37,312 nt of DNA from contig BFEA01000528.1 of NCBI GenBank assembly GCA_003427395.1, forward strand, positions 263,153-300,464, given 5' to 3'. The position numbers and the translations under genes were made by a program. Source of the DNA: Chara braunii. Lineage: Eukaryota > Streptophyta > Charophyceae > Charales > Characeae. Below the pieces are notes generated by a model. That model was not told the origin of the DNA. It did no database searches and was given only the letters and a program-made list of their open reading frames with translations. Shown one piece after another: positions 30,514 through 37,312 of the stretch (the stretch's first letter is position 1; every line of letters starts with the position of its first letter).

Positions 30514-31057
30514 AGCGCCAGTGTGATCAGGGTTACAATCCTCTGAGGAAACACAGCCAGAACAGATCACAGATTCAGATTGTCAGACTCCAGAAACGGA
30601 AAACAAGTCCAGAAACAGAAAACAAGAAAAAGAAACGGAAACATGGATTCGGCCCTGAAAATGGCTGGATACATTCCTGGTAAGTGTCAGTATGATCACC
30701 GTTACAATCGTCTGAGGAAACACAGCTCGAGCAGATCACGGATTCCGCCCTGCCTCGTTGTCAGGGGGACTCCTAACAAACAAACAAGAAAGCAAAAAAA
30801 AAAAAAAAAAAAAGTTTCAGAATGTGACCGTCTTTGCTTGCAAAATGCATTCTGTAGAGGAAGACTGAGCACGTTCTCCTAGACTCTACCCTGCCCCCTG
30901 ACATCGTTCCAGTACAGACAGCTTTTTTTTTTTTCCCTCCTCTCCGTTTCACACGCGGGCAAAAAAAACAGAAAGATTTATGAGACGTGCCGACCCTGGG
31001 TCCCACCCTTGATTTCTTTGGGAACAAGACTTGTAATTTCCCAACACTGGCAGAGGT
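30514..31057. other. Duplicated host segment, no gene
   Basis: TCTGAGGAAACACAGC recurs at about 30541 and 30711 and resembles text near 30054, so the MITE above sits in an older local duplication. A-runs lie at about 30796-30812. Confidence 0.45.
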
Positions 31058-31182
31058 ACTACTGTCTTTTTTTACCCGAACAGAACGCCACCCGGTCATT
31101 ATAGCTGTGTATTTGGCACAACTTTCGGTCCAGATGCAGCGATAATAACCAGGCGTTCTATTCGGGTGAAGACGGTAGCAGT
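31058..31182. repeat. Foldback element, copy 1
   Basis: The arms ACCCGAACAGAACGCC (31074-31089) and GGCGTTCTATTCGGGT (31152-31167) pair with one mismatch. Pairing extends inward through GGTCATTATAGCTG and, more weakly, outward. It shares CGGTCATTATAGCTGT with the foldback at 35854-35961. Confidence 0.75.
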
Positions 31183-31249
31183 TTAACACAAGCACAAGCA
31201 CGTCGATCGTTGTTTTCTCTCATTTGAAATCAATCAAAGTGGCAAACAG

Positions 31250-31461
31250 GAAGCCCATAGACAAACGACTCGCGGAAGAGGGATTTGACAACCCCCCCCC
31301 CTCCCAACCCCACCCCACCTGACATGCGAATTATTATGATTTCGCTGCACTCAACATTTCCGCCGGTGTACAAACGACTGGCGGAAGAGGGATTTGACAA
31401 CCACCCCACCTGACATGCGAATTATTATGATTTCGCTGCACTCAACATTTCCGCCGGTGTA
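31250..31461 (+). repeat. Duplicated unit containing a retroelement N-terminus-like segment
   Basis: ACAAACGACT, CGCGGAAGAGG and GATTTGACAA at 31261-31291, and again at 31371-31400, match the start of the nuclease/RT ORF (3512-3548; 8919-8953), reading IDKRLAEEGFD. A following block beginning CACCTGACATGCGAATTATT is duplicated as well. The units are 31262-31370 and 31371-31461. Confidence 0.7.
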
Positions 31462-31799
31462 GGGGGGGGGGGGGGGGTTCCCAAAGGGCAGCCAGATGCA
31501 GTATGATCAACACTACCCGAGTGAGTTATGTCGCTAAGATATTGAAACTTGTTTAAGAAGAAAAAAAAAGGATATAGAAAAATGGTGATTTTTTTAACCC
31601 GAGTGAGTTGCTAAGAAACTCGAAGAGTAAGGTTCTGACAAAAGTTATAGCCAGTGGACTGTCGATAATGAAAAAGTTTAAAAAAACTGAAAAAATGGAA
31701 GTCCACAAGTTTGAAATCCCACTATAGTCACCCCAATAAGAAAAGAGAGAATGCAAACCAAAGGTGACCACAAAATGACTTGTCATTGTCAAACTACAT
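31462..31799. other. No gene recognised
   Basis: A G-run lies at about 31462-31477. GAGTGAGTT recurs at about 31519 and 31601. Nothing coding is seen. Confidence 0.45.
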
Positions 31800-32096
31800 A
31801 AGGAATCATGCCACGCCCCGTATGGACGTACGAAAAAGATGTCCGGCGCCCCAAAGGGGCAGCAGACGGAAAAGATGTCAAACCCACTCTTCGTCACATG
31901 AGACCGCTTTGAACCAGCACCCCCTTTGGACATATGGAAAAGATGTCCTGCGCCGCAGAATGGCAGATGGGAATGATGTCATGTCCACTATTCGGCAATC
32001 GAGACCGCTCCCCGTAGGGTATTCAGCAGCGAATACTAAGATTATTCTTTCAGGGGCATCCCACAGAATACCTGTCTTTCTCAAGGAAACCAGACA
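31800..32096 (+). pseudogene. Decayed coding repeat, two units (unknown family)
   Basis: I do not recognise a family. Two units start at TGG 31823 and TGG 31927, 104 nt apart. In their own frames they read WTYEKDV with ADGKDV and RPL, and WTYGKDV with ADGNDV and RPL. About six of the codon differences are synonymous third-position changes, as expected for an old protein-coding duplication. The spacing is not a multiple of three and unit 1 ends in TGA, so the frame is broken now. The second unit stays open for some 40 codons downstream. Confidence 0.45.
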
Positions 32097-32848
32097 ATTT
32101 TGTTGCCGGCGTTCAGGACGGGCCGAACACCCGAACGTTCGGCAGCCCCTCTCGACTCGTTCGGCCGGTCGGCCGAATGCGGACCCAAAAAAAAAAAAAA
32201 AAAAAAACGAATTCCAAAAAATCTGAAAAACATATATGTTATGCAGAAGAATAAACTAAACAACATTTGCCTCAACATTACATCCACATTCTTTACCAAA
32301 TTTGAAATAAAAATCAAATACTATAAATAAATAATAATAATCAAAATGTGAAAAAATAAAACGAGAATGAAATTATCGAGTGCACGAGCATGTTTTGACA
32401 CCGCCATCTTTGACAATTTTTCTTTTTTTTTTGGCTGTGACAGATGGCATGAAATTTTATATATATTTATCTTACATGATTAAGAATCTACAAATCAAGT
32501 TCGAAAAAATAATATTTGTTTTCATGCCCCGAAATAAAGGAAAAACAAAAAGTGAAAAGAGAGAAAAAACAAATTACTGAGCGGGCAAGAAAGTTTTGAC
32601 ACCACCATCTCTGAGGATTTTTCATTTTTTTTTGGCTGGACAGAATGACTTCAAAATTAAGAGGAAGATACCTTACATGACAAAGAACTCACAAACAAAA
32701 TTCAGAAAAAAACAATAATATTCAGGTGCCAAAATAGTTTTTGGCACGGTCCGAACCCCTTCAGGTTCGGGCCCCGTACAGGGACCCAAACACCCGAACG
32801 TTCGGGTGTCAGCTTAGGGGCCTCCGTATGTTCAGCCTGGCAACCCTA
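32096..32848. mobile_element. hAT-like MITE, copy 2
   Basis: This aligns end to end with the MITE at 749-1508, including the CCGAACACCCGAACG ends and the AT-rich interior. The right end keeps GGCAACCCT. The left tip is altered (TTTTGTTGCC instead of CAGGGTTGTC) and no target duplication is visible, so this is an older or edge-damaged copy. Confidence 0.8.
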
Positions 32849-32938
32849 GGGGTATCACTTCTCGGGCAGTCGTTGATGCTTAGCCACAGCCGGGGTTAAG
32901 GTGGATTATCACTTACAGTTCAATCAGTTAGGGGATTC

Positions 32939-33003
32939 CGCAGACTGTATAGGACGGTTCAGCCTCCTGATGAGTCGGTGAAACTCCGCCGAAACAGTTT
33001 GTC
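32939..33003 (+). ncRNA. Hammerhead ribozyme, type III, partly decayed
   Basis: CTGATGA lies at 32967-32973 and GAAA at 32991-32994. Stem III is nine pairs including G-U (GCAGACTGT 32940-32948 with ACAGTTTGT 32994-33002). The cleavage triplet is GTA (32947-32949). Stem II (GTCGG with CCGCC) has one U-C mismatch, and the first stem I pair is also mismatched. Loop II is TGAAACT, one base from the minus-strand ribozyme at 18.85 kb. It is probably slow or inactive. Confidence 0.75.
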
Positions 33004-33240
33004 ACAGCCCCTCGTTTGTTGTCCTCTTCTCCCTTTTGTCCCTCTCTGCCTACGGTTTACCAGGCAGCTCTGCTTGACTATATATATATATTAAGGTGAC
33101 GGACTTTAGATATCATTTCAAGGACACCAGACAATTATTAAAAAAAAAAAAAAAAAGGCAACAGTGCCAACGGCCATTAGATATCATCATTGAATTGATC
33201 GGCCCCAGGCAATTGAGAATGATTTTATTCTCTTCATCTG
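33004..33240. other. No gene recognised
   Basis: A (TA)n run lies at about 33079-33090. TTAGATATCAT occurs at about 33105 and 33177, with an A-run between. Nothing coding is seen. Confidence 0.45.
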
Positions 33241-33325
33241 AGGGGTATCTGCATTCAAACTCGCGTCTGTTTTTCGACAGTGCAGGGGGGTACCAACTGA
33301 GCTATAGGGGCGTTGCCGCATTGGC
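33241..33325 (-). repeat. tRNA-like sequence, probable SINE head
   Basis: On the minus strand, TATAGCTCAGTTGGTA matches a tRNA A box and GAGTTTGAATGC a weak B box about 38 bases later. CTGT and ACAG could form an anticodon-like stem. The acceptor arms do not pair, so this is not a functional tRNA gene. Confidence 0.5.
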
Positions 33326-33538
33326 ACTCACCAGACATATTTTACCTTTCAATGACACTTAGAACAAAAGCACAGCATTGGAAAAGACAAAAAGAAAGCA
33401 AAAGCTTTTTTTTTTTTTTTTAATTTTAACGCAAGGGATCCCTTTGGGCTTTTTTTCATTAAAGCTCGAATAAATAAACCGATTCCGGGAATCCCTCAGA
33501 CAATTCAACCTGGCGTGCAGGCGTTGGGAGCAAAAAAT
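33326..33538. other. No gene recognised
   Basis: A T-run lies at about 33406-33421. Nothing else is seen. Confidence 0.45.
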
Positions 33539-33621
33539 ATCCAGGAACAGAAGTGACCAGAGCAAAAAAAATCCAGGAACAGAAGTGACCAGAGCAAAAA
33601 AAATCCAGGAACAGAAGTGAC
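33539..33621. repeat. 32-bp tandem repeat, about 2.6 units
   Basis: CCAGGAACAGAAGTGACCAG starts at 33541 and 33573; a partial unit starts at 33605. Confidence 0.93.
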
Positions 33622-34144
33622 TACAACCTGGCCCCGCTTCAAAAGCTCAAAAGAGGTCGCGACTCTACCACACTCTACAAAACTCCCGACACTCTACGAC
33701 ACCTTGGTCACGACGCATAGACAGGGGGCGGTTTCCATGACAGCGTTGGTCTCCAGATCACTCCAGATGAGAAAATTCAGAATCCGAAATGGAAAATTCG
33801 CAAAAAAAAAAACAAAAAAAAACGAAGTAATTTAATTTGCAAAAACAACAACAGGAAGAAACAATGTGACAGAAGTAGGGCGGGTTAATTAGAGGAGTTG
33901 AAGCAAATCTATGAGGTCAGAGCTGGGGAGGACCAAGAAAACGGATACTGTTACATGTAGAAGTGCTAGACCCTGGTAGGAAGACAGTATTGGGTCAGGA
34001 AGTAGTACGGACTAGGTGGAGATGTTCAGTTGGTAATGCGCTTGTTGGGTGGGATTGGTTATTGTTAAGCTAAGCTGGCTGATGCTGCCGGGACAACTCC
34101 GGGTTGATTTGTAAGGTCCCCGGCCTCTACAGTTTCTGAATTGG
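33622..34144. other. No gene recognised
   Basis: No convincing ORF or RNA gene; A-rich at about 33790-33860. Confidence 0.45.
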
Positions 34145-34444
34145 AATATAAGCTAGGCTACCAGAGTGGCCCGGGGTCACTTGCCCGGCCGGGCCAAAAT
34201 AATTAAAAAATAAAAATAAATAAAATCTTTTTGAATTTTATTTTTTATTTTTTATTTTAAATTTGGTGAAGGATTTCGATGTGACCCTGAGGCAAAAGTT
34301 GTTCAGTTTACTTTTATGCATAACATACTTCTTTTTCAGAATTTTTGGATTTGTTTTGTTTTGTTTTGCTGGGACCTTACCTGATCCTTGCACGGGCTGG
34401 CCACCCGGGACCCGGGCGGCCCGGCTGGTAGCCTAGAATATAAG
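34145..34444. mobile_element. hAT-like MITE, 284 bp, with 8-bp target duplication
   Basis: Element 34153-34436. It has perfect 12-bp inverted ends, CTAGGCTACCAG and CTGGTAGCCTAG, flanked by AATATAAG at 34145-34152 and 34437-34444. GC-rich ends (CCCGGCCGGGCC) enclose an AT-rich core. That core is a reverse-orientation relative of the core in the MITEs at 749 and 32096. Confidence 0.88.
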
Positions 34445-35170
34445 ATTGAAAAAAAAAAAAAAAAAGTTATTTAAAAAACAAAGGAAGAAATAAGTTTGCG
34501 GAAAAAATTGAAAGTCCTAAATTTGCAAAGCTTGCCTCTGCATTCAAAACTTCTTTTTTCACAACAAAACTGTTTTCCAGATTTCAAAGCTCCTAAATCA
34601 ATAGGCCAAAAAAAAAAATCAATTACCGAAATCGATTAAAAAAAAAAAAAAAAAAAAATCAGCGAAAGTCTACCACTAAAAAAGGAGAGAAGAAAACCCT
34701 TCGACAGAGGGGAGCAAAAACCACTGATCTCAACCTTCTTTCTTTTTTTAAATAGATTTTTTCTCTAACGCAGGCTGAACCTTTAACCTTAAAGCACCAG
34801 TACCTACTGATGGTGGTTGTGGGCCGTTGACGCAGTTAGCCGAATCGGTCTGCCCATATTCATTCCACCCGGGGGGATACAAAAAGTGCGCTAGGTACTG
34901 GTGGGGTATCAAACAAATGGTTAACTTGCCACAGAATGGTCCGCGAAAGTGCAGACCAAGGGATATGCGTCGAAAGACTCGGAACCTCCTCTACGAAAGT
35001 TTTTCTACACTACTGGCACAGATTTCCAGACCTGCTTCCAGTAACAGGCGCGACGACAACAACAACCGCCAGAGTAGAGTCGATATATATTTTATTATTT
35101 TCATCTTTCTGTCTTTGACTGTACCGCTACGATTCGATTTTTGGATCCTTTTCTGCTTCTGTGCCTATTT
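34445..35170. other. No gene recognised
   Basis: Many A-runs. CTTAAAGCACCAGTACC (about 34789) resembles CTTAAAGCACTAGTACC (about 29679) and CTTAAACCACTAGTACC (about 29361), a dispersed phrase of unknown origin. An open frame at 34827-35258 shows no domain. Confidence 0.4.
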
Positions 35171-35243
35171 ACAGATAGTACAGATAGTACAGGTAGTACA
35201 GGTAGTACTGGCAGTAGAGGCAGTGGAGGCAGTAGAGGCAGAG
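35171..35243. repeat. 9-bp-type tandem repeat
   Basis: ACAGATAGT, ACAGGTAGT and GGCAGTAGA-type units run in series. Confidence 0.85.
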
Positions 35244-35853
35244 TGGTCAGTTTTGTAGGGTTGTGACTTTGTGATGTTTGTGGGTCAGGTTTTTTTTTTT
35301 TTTTTTTTGGTAGCTTTGTGCTATCTTTGAACTAGAAGATGGAAATTGGAAATGGTATAAATACTGGGGTGAAGCAGCGTGCAGCGTGCGTAGGGGAGAT
35401 GGGGCATAGGTGATTGCTGGGCACATTGCAGTAGGTGGACCCTCTAACCTGGGCCGGCGACGCCACCCCACAACGCCCCACGGCCCCTCCGAGTTTTGCT
35501 TGTGGCCAAGAAAACTTTCTGCAAGGCTGAGCCCGAGCTCGCCGGTTCAAATCCGTGCTTGCTTGCACGGTGAAGGAGGACGCCGGGCTCATGCTGGGAT
35601 GGGTAGCGCCATCCTGTAACCTCCGCTGTGGGGGAGCTAGATGTGCAGTTTCACTTCGCTGCTGCTGGGGCCGTGTACTTGCGGTTTAAACATTCATTGA
35701 GCCAGAAACCAACTACTTCCCGATAGCGGGTGACAAAACCAAAATTATTTACCAAACAACAATTACTTCTACCAGTCAAATAGGACAAAAAAGTTGAAAA
35801 AAGGAAATACCAATCAATGCGCCTGTGCCTTCAAATACCAATCAATGCGCATA
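35244..35853. other. No gene; one pol III B-box-like string
   Basis: GGTTCAAATCC at about 35543-35553 matches the B-box consensus, but I cannot place a good A box upstream. It could be a SINE relic. A T-run lies at about 35290-35308. Confidence 0.3.
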
Positions 35854-35961
35854 CCTTCTTCCCCCGAATACAACGTACGGTCATTATAGCTGTATTTGAG
35901 GGTATTTGTCAGTCTAACTACACAGCTATAATGACCGTCCATTGTATTCGGGAGACGAAGG
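35854..35961. repeat. Foldback element, copy 2
   Basis: The 40-nt arms 35854-35893 and 35922-35961 pair with about four mismatches around a 28-nt loop. The core GGTCATTATAGCTGT is shared with the foldback at 31058-31182. Confidence 0.88.
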
Positions 35962-36060
35962 TATAGCTCAGTTGGTACAGAGCTAAGTTCGAATTCAGAT
36001 CGAAGCAGATGACCAGAATAAGATCACACTGAATTACGAAACTCCTTTATAAAAAATAAC
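35961..36060 (+). repeat. tRNA-like SINE head next to the foldback
   Basis: TATAGCTCAGTTGGTA (35962-35977) is an A-box match, followed very closely by AGTTCGAATTCA, a B-box-like string. The spacing is too short for a tRNA (the anticodon arm is missing). An A-run begins at about 36064, consistent with a SINE tail. Confidence 0.5.
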
Positions 36061-36376
36061 AACAAAAAAAAAAAAAAAAAAACGAAATCCTGTAACAAGA
36101 CTAAACCACAGATGTGAACCTGCCAACCTTCAACTTCATTTGTATAACGCCGGTGTATACTTTCTTTTTTTTTTTTTTTTTTTGGGTGTAGACAAGTTGG
36201 ACGGGTTTCATAAAAGATAAAATAAACTCAGATTAGTTCAAACCCAAGTCAATCTTTGGAAAAGTCTGCCATTACTCGACAGGCCGTTGTCATATCTCCA
36301 TCACCGCGGCCTGTGTGAAAAAAAAAATACTTATTATTTTCTTTGTTAACAGGAGAATCATACTGATCATGTAAAG
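36061..36376. other. No gene recognised
   Basis: A- and T-runs only (for example T-run about 36164-36183). Confidence 0.45.
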
Positions 36377-36670
36377 CAAAGACCCTTAATCGAGGCGATC
36401 CATTTTATTTTTTTATTTTTTTAAATGCAGCAAATTACCAGCAACAATAACTAGTAGTAGTGGTAGGCAGGTAGTATACGGTGAAACCTGGAGAAGAATG
36501 TAGCTCACTTTTCTTTTTTTTTTATCCATATGATTTTTTAAATCCATATGATTTTTTAAATCCATATGATTTTACAAAGACCCTTAATAAGGCGATCCTT
36601 TTTTTTTTTTTTTTTAATGCAACAACTATAGTTAGTAGTGGTAGGTAGGTTGTGTGAGGTGAAATTCAGA
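36377..36670. repeat. 198-bp-spaced duplication with an 18-bp triplet of repeats
   Basis: CAAAGACCCTTAAT to GGTGAAA occurs at about 36377-36485 and 36575-36663. Between the copies ATCCATATGATTTTTTAA-type text occurs three times (about 36524, 36542, 36560). Confidence 0.8.
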
Positions 36671-36681
36671 GACTTTTTACC

Positions 36682-36905
36682 TAGGCTACCAGAGTGGCCC
36701 GGGGTCACTTGCCCGGCCGGGCCAAAAAAATAAAAATAAATAAAAATAAAAAACATATTTTTAAATTTTGTTTTTTATTTTAAATTTGGTGAAGAATTTT
36801 GATGTAATCCTGAGGCAAAAGTTGTTCAGTTTTTTTTCTGCATAACATAGTTTTTTTTCGGATTTGTCTTTTTTTTTTTTTTTTTGGGACCTTCCTTGGT
36901 CCTTG
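36682..36905. mobile_element. Partial copy of the 284-bp hAT-like MITE
   Basis: It begins CTAGGCTACCAGAGTGGCCC as at 34153 and follows that element through the AT-rich core to CCTTGCACG, but the right inverted end is missing. Confidence 0.8.
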
Positions 36906-37069
36906 CACGAATCAAACCCGGGAGGCAACAAAATTATTAAAACTATAAATAAATAAATAAATAAAATCGAAGCAAACCAAACACATCCTTTGGAGTTACC
37001 TTCTTTTTTTTTTCTTTTTTTTTTGACTTCCCCACCAGAAACATCGTGATCGACACTAGAAATAAAGGG

Positions 37070-37160
37070 CCTTTTTTTTTTCGCTTCATGTCTTTTCAAA
37101 GGCCATCAAAAGGCAGAACAGAAAAACAAAAGGAAAAAGGACATGAAGCGAAAAAAAGGG
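37070..37160. repeat. Small inverted repeat
   Basis: TTTTTTCGCTTCATGTC and GACATGAAGCGAAAAAA face each other about 46 bases apart. Confidence 0.8.
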
Positions 37161-37223
37161 GAAAAGAAAAAGGACAAGGGGAGAATGCAAAAAACAGCGT
37201 GGAAGAGGGGGGGGGGGGGACAC

Positions 37224-37261
37224 CTGTCTCTTATACACATCTAGATGTGTATAAGAGACAG
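37224..37261. other. Untrimmed mate-pair adapter junction
   Basis: CTGTCTCTTATACACATCT (37224-37242) is followed by its reverse complement (37243-37261), as at 2329. Sequence on either side is not proven contiguous. Confidence 0.97.
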
Positions 37262-37312
37262 GGGTGGAGGCGATGGGCGGTGGAGGTTGGCGAAGCGGGA
37301 GGCGAAGGTTGG
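37262..37312 (+). repeat. Minisatellite piece after the adapter
   Basis: These 51 bases are identical by eye to 27431-27481 and 27579-27629. Confidence 0.95.

Noticed and set aside
33241-33325. Functional tRNA gene
   Set aside because: Acceptor arms do not pair and the B box departs from consensus.
1-37312. CRISPR arrays, bacterial operons, ribosome binding sites or rho-independent terminators
   Set aside because: No evenly spaced identical repeats with unique spacers and no prokaryotic gene layout; content is eukaryotic repeat DNA.

Overview
This is repeat-dominated nuclear DNA from a eukaryote. I find no intact host protein-coding gene. A streptophyte (charophyte or plant) genome is the best guess. 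That rests on a Penelope-like retroelement with its GIY-YIG nuclease upstream of the reverse transcriptase, an arrangement described from green algae and some other eukaryotes, and on type III hammerhead ribozymes of the kind common in plant retrozymes. The organism assignment is inference. The window is draft assembly: it holds a 199-base N gap, about 42 isolated Ns inside one retroelement, and two untrimmed Nextera mate-pair junction adapters.

Layout. 1-2130: triplet and 35-bp tandem repeats, then a 760-bp hAT-like MITE with a perfect 8-bp target duplication. 2137-8973: a degenerate Penelope-like element. It has about 1.19-kb direct terminal repeats, each with a broken ORF of about 139 codons of unknown family. 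Between them lie a frameshifted GIY-YIG/RT ORF and, downstream, a type I hammerhead ribozyme. The right repeat is split by a 367-bp MITE. 8974-18500: gene-poor DNA with two tandem arrays of potentially structured units (12.85-13.30 kb and 13.59-14.14 kb), both with signs of compensatory change, and an 80-nt fragment of the terminal-repeat ORF at 16.45 kb. 18.5-24 kb: a well-formed type III hammerhead ribozyme on the minus strand, a TATA/dyad promoter-like site, an ORF with an in-frame 40-codon duplication, and a TIR element.

24.1-28.05 kb: microsatellites, a polypyrimidine tract, the N gap and a 2.3-kb purine-strand GC-rich minisatellite. The minisatellite opens very long spurious ORFs on both strands. 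28.4-37.3 kb: foldbacks, tandem repeats, a Tourist-like element, hAT-like MITEs, a decayed second type III hammerhead, tRNA-like SINE heads and a terminal adapter junction.

The only components that plausibly work together are those of the retroelement: nuclease and RT for mobility, the ribozyme for processing its RNA, and possibly the terminal-repeat ORF. All its ORFs are broken in this copy.
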